Below are positions 25,380 through 33,187 of a stretch of 64,000 nt of DNA, piece by piece; within the stretch, counting starts at the first letter, position 1, and each line of letters opens with the position of its first letter. The DNA comes from JBFHFS01 sp041583495 (GTDB lineage: Bacteria > Bacteroidota > Bacteroidia > Bacteroidales > Marinilabiliaceae). The notes under the pieces are model-generated. The model had not been told where the DNA came from and made no database searches. It saw nothing but the letters and a program-made list of their open reading frames with translations. Where the stretch lies: the NCBI GenBank assembly GCA_041583495.1, contig JBFHFS010000031.1:1-64000 (forward strand). The letters run 5' to 3'. The translations under genes and the position numbers were made by a program.

Positions 25380-27524
25380 ATGATGAAAAGGTCGAAATTA
25401 AAAAAGGAACTGGGACTGTTTGATGTATTTGCCATCAGTACCGGGGCCATGTTTAGTTCGGGTTTTTTTCTTTTGCCGGGTTTGGCGGCTCAATTTACCG
25501 GGCCTTCTGTCTTTTTGGCCTATCTGTTGGCCGGAGTGCTTATTCTGCCGGCTATGTTTAGCATGGCCGAGATTGCGACCGCGCTGCCAAGGGCCGGGGG
25601 CGCCTATTTCTTTTTGGATCGAAGTCTGGGCCCGCTCATGGGTACCATAGGTGGACTGGGGACCTACTTCGCCCTGGTTTTTAAGACCGCCTTTGCCATC
25701 ATCGGTATCGGAGCTTATGCGGCCATTTTCTGGGAGGTCCCCGTAAAAACGGTGGCCATTGCCGCCACCCTGTTTTTCATGACCCTCAATTTGTTCGGGG
25801 CCAAAAAGACTTCGGCCCTGCAAAAGGTTTTCGTGGTTTTTCTTATTGTGGTGCTGGGGACTTTCATTATCGATGGGTTTTACAATCTCTTTTTTTCGTC
25901 GGGCCTTGAGGCGGCTTTTGATAAGGATCATTTTAAGCCGATATTTAGTGGCGGTTTTAACGGGTTGCTTACCACTACGGCCTTTGTATTTGTCTCCTAC
26001 CTGGGGTTAACCCAGATCACCAGTGTGGCCGAGGAGATAAAAAACCCTGAGCGCAACATTCCCCTGGGGATGATTTTATCGTTGGTGGTGACGGCCCTCA
26101 TCTATGTGCTGGGTGTTTTTGTGATGGTGGCCGTCATTAACCCTGGCGATTTGGTTAACGATTTGGCACCTGCTGCCACAGCGGTTAAAAAATTGTTCTC
26201 CTGGATGCCCGGCAAGCTGGGGGTTTATCTGATGATTGGGTCGGCAATGGCTGCTTTTGCCTCTACAGGGAATGCAGGCTTACTCTCTTCCTCGCGCTAC
26301 CCCTTTGCCATGAGCCGCGATAAGCTTTTTCCTCCCGGTTTTTCACGACTTGGGGGGAAAGGGGTTCCTGTAAACGCCATTTTATTAACTACAGGCCTCA
26401 TTATTTTGAGCATTTTGGTTTTTTCAGAAGAGGGTATTGCCAAGCTGGCAAGTACCTTTATCCTCATCATTTTTCTGTTGATAAACTTTGCGGTTATTGT
26501 ATTTCGTAAAAGTAATATTGAGTCGTACGACCCGGGCTACCGGTCACCCTTTTACCCGGGCATGCAGGTGGCCGGCATCATCATATCGCTGGTGTTGATT
26601 GTATATATGGGGTGGATGGCGATTCTTTTCAGTGCCTCTATCAGCCTGATGGGTTATCTGTGGTATCTCTACTATGCACGCCAACGAGTGGCCCGTGAGG
26701 GGGCGATATTTCACTGGTTTGCCCTGCTGGGAAAATATCAGCATACCGAATTGGAGAGTGAATTCATGATGATTCTTAAAGAGAAAGGTCTTCGGCAGGG
26801 CGATCCTTTCGATGAAACCATTGTGAGGGCGCAAATAACCGACGTGGACCGGGAGATGAGTTTCGATGAACTGGTCGATTATGTTTCCGGAATCTTTAGT
26901 ACCGAGATGCATGTCCGAAAGGATGTGGTCGTTGAGGAATTTAAGGCTGTTACCCCTATCGAACCCGCTCTGATACGGCCAGAGGTGGCTATTCTTTATG
27001 GTAAGTTCGAGGGGGTGGATCATGCTTCACTGCATGTGGTGCTTTCGCGGCGTGGCATTAGCAAACCGGTTGCCAAGGGGAGGATATCATCCACCGACCG
27101 TATGCGCATATTCTTTTTCCTGGTGAGTCCCCTAAACGAATCCAGGCAGCAATTGCGCATGCTCTCGAGGCTCATCGACATTATCGAGAGGGAGGATTTC
27201 GTGGCCGAGATGCTCGATCACAAGAACCATCGGAAAATCAAGGAATTTCTTCTTTATAATGAGCGTTTTATTACGGTTCAGCTCTTGTCCGGAACCATTC
27301 AGGCCGAGATGATCGGGCGTCCCTTAAAGGATGCCAGGTTTCCTCCCGATGTTCTGGTAGCCTTAGTTGAGCGCGATTCGGAGACCTTCACCCCTCATGG
27401 CGATACTGTATTGCTCGAGAATGATGTGTTGACCATCATTGGACAGCCCCGCTCAATAGCCCAGCTCTTTGATCGCTATATTCGGAACGGAAAAACCCAA
27501 CCAGGTAAGGGCGTTACCCAATAA
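25380..27524 (+). CDS. APC-superfamily amino-acid permease with EIIA-like and TrkA-C-like cytoplasmic tail
   Basis: The N-terminal ~440 of 714 residues form a 12-helix APC permease (LGLFDVFAISTGAMFSSGFF as helix 1 with the unwound GxxxSSG motif; TTTAFVFVSYLGLTQITSVA in helix 6). Residues ~455-600 resemble a PTS EIIA type-2 fold (VAILYGKFEGVDHASLHVVL), but the phosphoryl-accepting His expected before the VDH segment is Tyr/Gly, so it is probably a non-catalytic regulatory domain. Residues ~630-705 look like a TrkA-C (RCK_C) domain (GTIQAEMIGRPLKDARFPPD, then DVLTIIGQP). It likely imports amino acids under ligand control; substrate not predictable. The 3' end overlaps the convergent GNAT gene by 11 bp. 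Confidence 0.88.
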   Translation: MMKRSKLKKELGLFDVFAISTGAMFSSGFFLLPGLAAQFTGPSVFLAYLLAGVLILPAMFSMAEIATALPRAGGAYFFLDRSLGPLMGTIGGLGTYFALVFKTAFAIIGIGAYAAIFWEVPVKTVAIAATLFFMTLNLFGAKKTSALQKVFVVFLIVVLGTFIIDGFYNLFFSSGLEAAFDKDHFKPIFSGGFNGLLTTTAFVFVSYLGLTQITSVAEEIKNPERNIPLGMILSLVVTALIYVLGVFVMVAVINPGDLVNDLAPAATAVKKLFSWMPGKLGVYLMIGSAMAAFASTGNAGLLSSSRYPFAMSRDKLFPPGFSRLGGKGVPVNAILLTTGLIILSILVFSEEGIAKLASTFILIIFLLINFAVIVFRKSNIESYDPGYRSPFYPGMQVAGIIISLVLIVYMGWMAILFSASISLMGYLWYLYYARQRVAREGAIFHWFALLGKYQHTELESEFMMILKEKGLRQGDPFDETIVRAQITDVDREMSFDELVDYVSGIFSTEMHVRKDVVVEEFKAVTPIEPALIRPEVAILYGKFEGVDHASLHVVLSRRGISKPVAKGRISSTDRMRIFFFLVSPLNESRQQLRMLSRLIDIIEREDFVAEMLDHKNHRKIKEFLLYNERFITVQLLSGTIQAEMIGRPLKDARFPPDVLVALVERDSETFTPHGDTVLLENDVLTIIGQPRSIAQLFDRYIRNGKTQPGKGVTQ

Positions 27525-28008
27525 TTTTCTGGTACGAAACCACATCCAGCAGTACATTGAATTTTTGTCCTACCTGCTTAAAGTGGGCACACTTCTCAAA
27601 TCCACATTTAGAAAACAGGTGGATGCTGTTTTGGTGAGTGCCCGTAATGTCGCCCACCAATACACGTATGTCCTTTTTTCGGGCTATCTCTTCTAAAAAT
27701 GTTACCGTTTTAAAGCCAATTCCCTTTCCGCAGTACTCTGGCTTGAGGTAAACGGTGGCCTCGGCGGTCCGGTCGTAGGCTTGTCCTTTTTTGAACTGCG
27801 AGAGATAGCAATAACCGGCCACTTTTCCATCGGCTTTTACCATAAACGATTGATACTTCGAGTGATAAAAGGGTATCACTTCCCGAAGTTCCTGGAAGCT
27901 AATTCGATCGGTGTAAAAAGTGGCGGAGGTGTTTAATATGTAGTAGTCAAAAATCTCCTTGATGGCGACCAGATCGTTAAGGGTGGCTTTGTGGAATGTG
28001 ATGTTCAT
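27514..28008 (-). CDS. GNAT-family N-acetyltransferase
   Basis: This 164-residue protein has the GNAT fold: ITFHKATLNDLVAIKEIFDY at the start, the central strand KADGKVAGYCYLSQF, then ATVYLKPEYCGKGIGFKTVT containing the acetyl-CoA pyrophosphate loop (Y-x-G-K-G-I-G), and HLFSKCGFEKCAHFKQVG at the end, as in phosphinothricin/MnaT-type acetyltransferases. The acceptor is unknown. It is transcribed towards the permease gene and overlaps its last 11 bp, so the two genes share a tail-to-tail end. Confidence 0.88.
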   Translation of the reverse strand: MNITFHKATLNDLVAIKEIFDYYILNTSATFYTDRISFQELREVIPFYHSKYQSFMVKADGKVAGYCYLSQFKKGQAYDRTAEATVYLKPEYCGKGIGFKTVTFLEEIARKKDIRVLVGDITGTHQNSIHLFSKCGFEKCAHFKQVGQKFNVLLDVVSYQKIIG

Positions 28009-28127
28009 AAAGTTCGATTGAAGGGTACTAAAGCGTCTCTGCTTAGGGTAAAGTTAATGAAATTGATATTCAAACGAAGACTTTAGCGATAATTTTTTGT
28101 AATATTGGGCTGTGTAGCGTTAAGATT

Positions 28128-29966
28128 ATGAGAAAATGGCGAAATTTACACATCGGGTTCAAGCTCGCAATCAGTTATTTTATTCTGATACTTGTCTTTT
28201 TTGTCGTGGGAACCTACACCATGGGAGGGCTGTATCGATATAAAAAGCAACTCTCGGTTAATACCAGGGCCTATCTTCCGTTGGTCGAAAACACCAACGA
28301 TATTGAACGGTTAACCAATCAGGTGTTACACTATCTGTGGGAATTCACCGTTCAGGGCGATCGGGAATACTACAATCTTGGAAAATCAACGTTGACTCAA
28401 CTGGACACTTCCCTCGAGGAGACCAAGCGCATCATTAGTGTGTCTTCGGAGTTGAATGAGCTTAATGCCGGATTGATAAGAATGACCAGTTGGGCTAAAA
28501 CCCTGGATCAGATTATTGATGAAACACTCGAGGTGCATAACCAGTTAAAAAAGAACCAATCTTCTCTAAACGAAATATCTAACGACCTGGCGGTGGAAGT
28601 TAAGAATGTGCTGTATGATGGCGAGTACAGGTTAAGAGAAGAATTAAAGAAAGACCTGATTCCCTCGGGAAGTCTCTACAACCGACACCGAAAAAACCGA
28701 ATCATCAATTTAATTGTCGATAAAGGCAATACCAATATGATCAGGGCATTGGAAGCCATTGCGGTTGAGAATCCCCAAAGCATCAATAAGGCCATGAAGG
28801 AATTCAACTACATCAATAATCTGATCAATTTGCTGGATTCCTTGTCGGTCGAACAATATGAGTTAAAGAGTGTGGCCCGCATTAGAGCCTATTTTGAACA
28901 TTTTAAGGATGAACTGTATTCGTTGAAACAGAACCTGGCCTGGTCCAAAACCCTTTCAGTAAGAAGAGAGGAGATCGCTTCGGTGGTGATCTTTGAGGCC
29001 AAAAACATGGGACTCAGCGGAATAAACTATGCCGGAGCAACTCTTCAAAAAAACTATCAGGTGTTTAACCGTTCGGTTCCTGTCTATTTTAGCGGGTTGT
29101 TGCTGGCTTTGATTATGGGGGTTGTATTTTCGGTTCTTATCACCAGGTCCATCACCATTCCATTAGAAAAAAGTGCCCGGTTTGCCGGCGAAATCGCTTC
29201 CGGAAATCTGGATGCAACTGTCGATATTAGTCAGAATGATGAAGTGGGTGTCCTGGCCGAATCGCTCAAATATATGGGGGGCAGACTTAAATCCAATATG
29301 GAAGACCTCAAAGAGGTTGAGCGAAAGATGTTGTCGATCTCCTTTGAGACCGAAGATAAAGAACGGGCACGTATGGCCGAAGACCTTCACGATAGCCTGG
29401 GTCCCCATCTGTCAACCATAAAACTGTATATTAACGCGCTGAAGCATAGTGGTTTGACTCAGGAAAAGAAGGATCATCTGATCAACAGTGCTGAGGTGGT
29501 TATTTCTGAAGCCATTTCTCAGGCTAAGAATATTGCTTATAATCTGTTGCCTAATCTCTTGAGTGACTTTGGTCTCGATATGGCTATTCGTTCGTTTTGT
29601 GACAAAGTAAATGAGGTGAGCCCCATTACCATCAATTTTTCCTGCGAAAACTATCCTTCTAATCTGAATCGTCATGTGGAAAATATGCTTTTTAGAATTG
29701 TTAAGGAGTTGATAAACAATACCATCAAGCATGCTCAGGCTCAAAGCATCGATATTAATATGTATTTTGAAAACGAGCGGCTAATAATTGAGTACCGGGA
29801 TGATGGAAAGGGTTTTAATCCTAATGGTTCCCTGAAGGCAGACCAGAGAGGTTTGGCAAACATACACAGCAGAGTGGGGTACGTGTTGGGTAAGATTGAC
29901 TTTTTTAGTGCGCCGGGGAGAGGTATGGAGGCTAAAATCGCCGTTGAGAAAGAAAATCTGAGCTGA
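28128..29966 (+). CDS. Membrane sensor histidine kinase (HisKA_3, NarL type)
   Basis: This 612-residue protein has TM1 at ~13-33, a large helical periplasmic sensor (~34-318, four-helix-bundle-like), TM2 at ~320-345 (SGLLLALIMGVVFSVLITRS), a HAMP segment, then the dimerisation domain DKERARMAEDLHDSLGPHLS with phospho-acceptor His421, and an HATPase (VKELINNTIKHAQA as N box; YRDDGKGFNP as G1; GMEAKIAV near the end). It pairs with the LuxR-type response regulator 94 bp downstream. The next gene is a C25-like lipoprotein, so the pair may control that locus (inference from position). Confidence 0.92.
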   Translation: MRKWRNLHIGFKLAISYFILILVFFVVGTYTMGGLYRYKKQLSVNTRAYLPLVENTNDIERLTNQVLHYLWEFTVQGDREYYNLGKSTLTQLDTSLEETKRIISVSSELNELNAGLIRMTSWAKTLDQIIDETLEVHNQLKKNQSSLNEISNDLAVEVKNVLYDGEYRLREELKKDLIPSGSLYNRHRKNRIINLIVDKGNTNMIRALEAIAVENPQSINKAMKEFNYINNLINLLDSLSVEQYELKSVARIRAYFEHFKDELYSLKQNLAWSKTLSVRREEIASVVIFEAKNMGLSGINYAGATLQKNYQVFNRSVPVYFSGLLLALIMGVVFSVLITRSITIPLEKSARFAGEIASGNLDATVDISQNDEVGVLAESLKYMGGRLKSNMEDLKEVERKMLSISFETEDKERARMAEDLHDSLGPHLSTIKLYINALKHSGLTQEKKDHLINSAEVVISEAISQAKNIAYNLLPNLLSDFGLDMAIRSFCDKVNEVSPITINFSCENYPSNLNRHVENMLFRIVKELINNTIKHAQAQSIDINMYFENERLIIEYRDDGKGFNPNGSLKADQRGLANIHSRVGYVLGKIDFFSAPGRGMEAKIAVEKENLS

Positions 29967-30060
29967 ACAGTTTTTCTTTGCGAGGAGGTTCTGGCCTTAA
30001 AAATGGAGGGGTGTTTTTAGCGTTATTTTGTTTATTTTCAATCAATTAATGTAGTTCTTT

Positions 30061-30705
30061 ATGGGTAAGCGTATCGTAACCATCGTGTTGGTGGATGACC
30101 ATAATATTTTTCGGGCAGGACTGGAACTCGTATTAAGTGGTATTGCCCGTTATAAGGTAATTGGCTCTTATGGTAATGGGGCCTCATTGGTGGAGGGGCT
30201 TTCGAAGGAGGTTCCCGACCTGATTTTTATGGACATCAAGCTCCCCGATACCAGCGGGATTGTTCTTACCCGACAAATCAAGCAGCAGTATCCCCCGGTG
30301 CGGATTATTGCGCTAACCATGTTTGGCGAAATAGAGTATTTTAATGAAATGATTGATGCAGGTGCCGATGGGTTTTTATTAAAGAGCACCGACATTACAG
30401 AGATCGAAGCCGCTATTTCGAGTGTGGTTGAGGGGGGGGCCTACTTTGCACACGAATTCATCGGTCCTCTTAACCGAATGATGAACCGGTCCAATTCAGC
30501 ACTGGCCGATATTCACCTATCCGAAAGGGAACTTCAGGTGTTAAAACTCATTTGTGATGGCTACTCCAATAACGAAATTGCTGAAAAGCTTTTTATCAGC
30601 GCCTATACCGTGGATAGCCACCGAAGGAATCTTATAGCCAAAACGGGGGTAAAGAACGCCCCTAATCTGGTGATGTTTGCCGTGAAAAATGGATTGATAA
30701 GTTGA
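30061..30705 (+). CDS. LuxR/NarL-family response regulator
   Basis: This 214-residue protein has a receiver domain with the acidic pair in LVDDHNIFRAG (Asp12-Asp13), phospho-acceptor Asp58 (FMDIKLPDTSG) and the conserved Thr/Lys switch (ALTMFGE; FLLKST), then a LuxR helix-turn-helix (LSERELQVLKLICDGYSNNE, then SAYTVDSHRRNLIAKTG). It is the cognate partner of the histidine kinase upstream. Its targets cannot be read from the sequence, but the C25-like/TonB locus starts 220 bp downstream. Confidence 0.93.
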   Translation: MGKRIVTIVLVDDHNIFRAGLELVLSGIARYKVIGSYGNGASLVEGLSKEVPDLIFMDIKLPDTSGIVLTRQIKQQYPPVRIIALTMFGEIEYFNEMIDAGADGFLLKSTDITEIEAAISSVVEGGAYFAHEFIGPLNRMMNRSNSALADIHLSERELQVLKLICDGYSNNEIAEKLFISAYTVDSHRRNLIAKTGVKNAPNLVMFAVKNGLIS

Positions 30706-30889
30706 GCCGGAGGAATTTGTTGAGATGTTAGGGCGAAATAAAAAATGCGGAAAACATACCTGATTGTAACTAATTTGCCATAAATATTTACGATTTATAT
30801 TCAACAGACTGCTTTTTATCCCCTTTTTAAGTTACCAGGCAGGATCAATACCCCCTTTTTCAGGTATTATTAATGGATCGATGATTCGC

Positions 30890-30897
30890 TATTTTTG
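30890..30897 (+). promoter_or_regulatory. Possible -7 box (TATTTTTG) before the C25-like/TonB locus
   Basis: TATTTTTG matches the Bacteroidota TAnnTTTG -7 element 30 bp before the ATG at 30928. A clear TTG at the -33 position is missing, so the promoter may need an activator, for example the adjacent response regulator. Confidence 0.35.
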
Positions 30898-30927
30898 TGA
30901 ATCTAAATTGATTAATAGATCCTTTAT

Positions 30928-33174
30928 ATGAGAAATCGATTCCTGATTTTCCTGTTGTTGGGCTTTTGTGCCTTAACAGATGTTGTTTTTACGGGATGTG
31001 AAAGCGCCGTTCAATCCACTCAGAATAATAAGACCAGTTTTGCCATTGTGGTGGATCCGGTCACTAAACAGAAGGTGGAGTCTTCCATTCTGGCCTATAA
31101 GGAGATGCTGGAGAGTGAGGGTCTAAAAGTGTATGTATTATCTGACAACTGGGCCAGCGCCGATACCATTAGGGAGACACTGAAAAGTTATTATCACTCG
31201 AAACCTCAACTGGAAGGGGCTGTTTTTATTGGTGATGTGCCCATCCCCTTCGTTATGGATGCCCAACATTTAACAACGGCCTACAAACGTAATCCCGGCA
31301 GATATCCTTTGCATATCGCCGCCATTCCCTCCGACCGGTTTTATGATGATTTCGATCTGGAATTCGATTTTATTGAAAAAGACAGTGTTCGCCCCCTTAA
31401 TTATTATTACAGTCTGGCGGTTAATTCTCCCCAATATGTGCGTTCGGATATTTATACCGGACGTATTAAACCAAGCATTTTTCCGGGGGAAGACAAATAC
31501 AACTTAATTGAAGCGTACCTGAATAAGGTCGTTTCGCTAAGAAACAATACAGAGCTTGATTTTTTAATGACCTTTACCGGACATGGGTATAACAGCAATG
31601 CCCTGACGGCGTGGGCCGGAGAGAAGTTGGCGTTGCGCGAACAATTCCCGGAGTTATACACCACCCGGGGGCGGATTGAATTTCTTGAATACCGGATGGA
31701 TGAGTTCATGAAACCTTTTCTACTTAGTCGGTTGCAGGATCCGGACCTGGATATTGCCGTGTTGCATGAACATGGTGCTCCGGAGATTCAGTTGATCAAT
31801 GGAACCCCTGATGTATCCTCTGTTCCGGCCTCCATAGAAAACATTAAAAAATATCTTCGAAGCAAGTTAAGGGTGGCTAAGGACCAGGGAAGAAGTCTTT
31901 CCAAAACCAAACAGGATTATATGGCCCGCTATGAGGTGCCTGAAGCCTGGTTCGATGGAACTTTCGATAAGGAGATTATGGATCAGGATTCTGTTTATAG
32001 CTACAATATGGATATCTATACGGAGGATGTTCATGAAATAAGCCCTGAGGCCAAGTTCATCATGTTTGATGCCTGTTTTAATGGCTCTTATCATAAAGAT
32101 CGTTACCTGGCTGGCGAATATGTTTTTGGGAAAGGCTCTACCATGGTGGCCTTTGCCAACAGCGTAAACTCCCTGCAGGATAAGTGGCCCAACGAAATGC
32201 TGGGACTCCTGAAATGGGGCGTGAGAGTGGGTAATTGGGCCAAACAGATCAATACCATGGAAACCCATCTGATTGGGGATCCCACCTACTATTTTAAAAC
32301 CAATTCTACTTTCGATTACAATAAAGTGATAGCTACCCCCGGGGACAATCGGAGTGTGTGGGAAGAGTTGCTGACCGCTGAGGATCCTGACTTGCAGTGT
32401 CTGGCCATTAGCCAGCTGTCTGCCTCACTGGATTCTGATTTTTCCAATCGCCTCAGGGAACTCTATTTTTCCTCTCCTTCTTTTGTGGTTAGAATGGAGA
32501 TTCTGAAGCAATTGTATCATTACAATGATCAGAATTTTAAACAGGTATTGGGCGCGGCGGTTAGCGATCCCTATGAGTTGATCAGAAGAACCGCAGCCGG
32601 TTATATCGGGGATTGTGGGGATGATGAACTGATAGAGCCTCTCCTGAAAATTATTTTTGATGATAATTATTCCAAACGGGTAAGATCCAATGCCTATGGT
32701 TCCCTCGATTTTATGGATCCCGATGCTCTTACGCAGGCTTTGCCGGCCATCGCACAGAAGTACAGTTATGTGATGAACTCCTCGGTATTAAGAGATCAAT
32801 TGTTAAAGCGGGTGGCTCAAAATAAGAAGAAGGTAACCGACTATTTCGAATATGCAGCCGCCGATACTTCGGTCATGAAGTACAGGATGCAGGAGATTCG
32901 CACCCTCCGTAACTACTACTATCATTTTGTTGCCGATGATTATGCCCGGTTACTGACCCGCGATGACTTAGATAACGATCTTAGAAAAGCACTGGTTGAG
33001 GCTTTCGGCTGGTTTACCCATTCTGTGCAATATGAAAATATTGTGAAGGCGGTTGGTGAAGTGGCCGTCAATGAAAACCTGCCAGAGGATATTCGCCAGG
33101 AGGCAAAACGCACCCTCAACCGGTTGGCGGTGTTTAATCCCTCTGCCCGATTGATGGTTACCCCCAAATTGTAA
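30928..33174 (+). CDS. C25 (gingipain)-like clan-CD lipoprotein with HEAT-like tail, copy 1
   Basis: This 748-residue protein is a lipoprotein (lipobox FTGC, Cys24). Residues ~35-455 carry a peptidase C25/caspase-like pattern: AVFIGDVPIPFV (98-109), a YTGRIKPS strand (compare the gingipain GRIP segment), MTFTGHGYNS (His219), IAVLHEHGAPE (His282-Gly283), FIMFDACFNGS (Ala382-Cys383) and the closing HLIGDPTYYF. A hydrophobic strand followed by His-Gly and another followed by Ala-Cys is the clan-CD dyad signature. The His-Cys spacing (~100) is larger than in gingipains, implying an insertion (residues 290-375). Residues ~465-745 are helical HEAT-like repeats (PYELIRRTAAGYIGDCGDDE). Unlike gingipains it has no T9SS signal. 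It is paralogous to 38972-41137. Proteolysis is inferred; no homologue of known function is claimed. Confidence 0.82.
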   Translation: MRNRFLIFLLLGFCALTDVVFTGCESAVQSTQNNKTSFAIVVDPVTKQKVESSILAYKEMLESEGLKVYVLSDNWASADTIRETLKSYYHSKPQLEGAVFIGDVPIPFVMDAQHLTTAYKRNPGRYPLHIAAIPSDRFYDDFDLEFDFIEKDSVRPLNYYYSLAVNSPQYVRSDIYTGRIKPSIFPGEDKYNLIEAYLNKVVSLRNNTELDFLMTFTGHGYNSNALTAWAGEKLALREQFPELYTTRGRIEFLEYRMDEFMKPFLLSRLQDPDLDIAVLHEHGAPEIQLINGTPDVSSVPASIENIKKYLRSKLRVAKDQGRSLSKTKQDYMARYEVPEAWFDGTFDKEIMDQDSVYSYNMDIYTEDVHEISPEAKFIMFDACFNGSYHKDRYLAGEYVFGKGSTMVAFANSVNSLQDKWPNEMLGLLKWGVRVGNWAKQINTMETHLIGDPTYYFKTNSTFDYNKVIATPGDNRSVWEELLTAEDPDLQCLAISQLSASLDSDFSNRLRELYFSSPSFVVRMEILKQLYHYNDQNFKQVLGAAVSDPYELIRRTAAGYIGDCGDDELIEPLLKIIFDDNYSKRVRSNAYGSLDFMDPDALTQALPAIAQKYSYVMNSSVLRDQLLKRVAQNKKKVTDYFEYAAADTSVMKYRMQEIRTLRNYYYHFVADDYARLLTRDDLDNDLRKALVEAFGWFTHSVQYENIVKAVGEVAVNENLPEDIRQEAKRTLNRLAVFNPSARLMVTPKL

Positions 33175-33187
33175 GGAACCCAACTGG

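Noticed and set aside
25380..27524. Interpretation of the permease tail as an active PTS EIIA
   Set aside because: The phospho-accepting histidine position holds Tyr/Gly and no other PTS gene is nearby.
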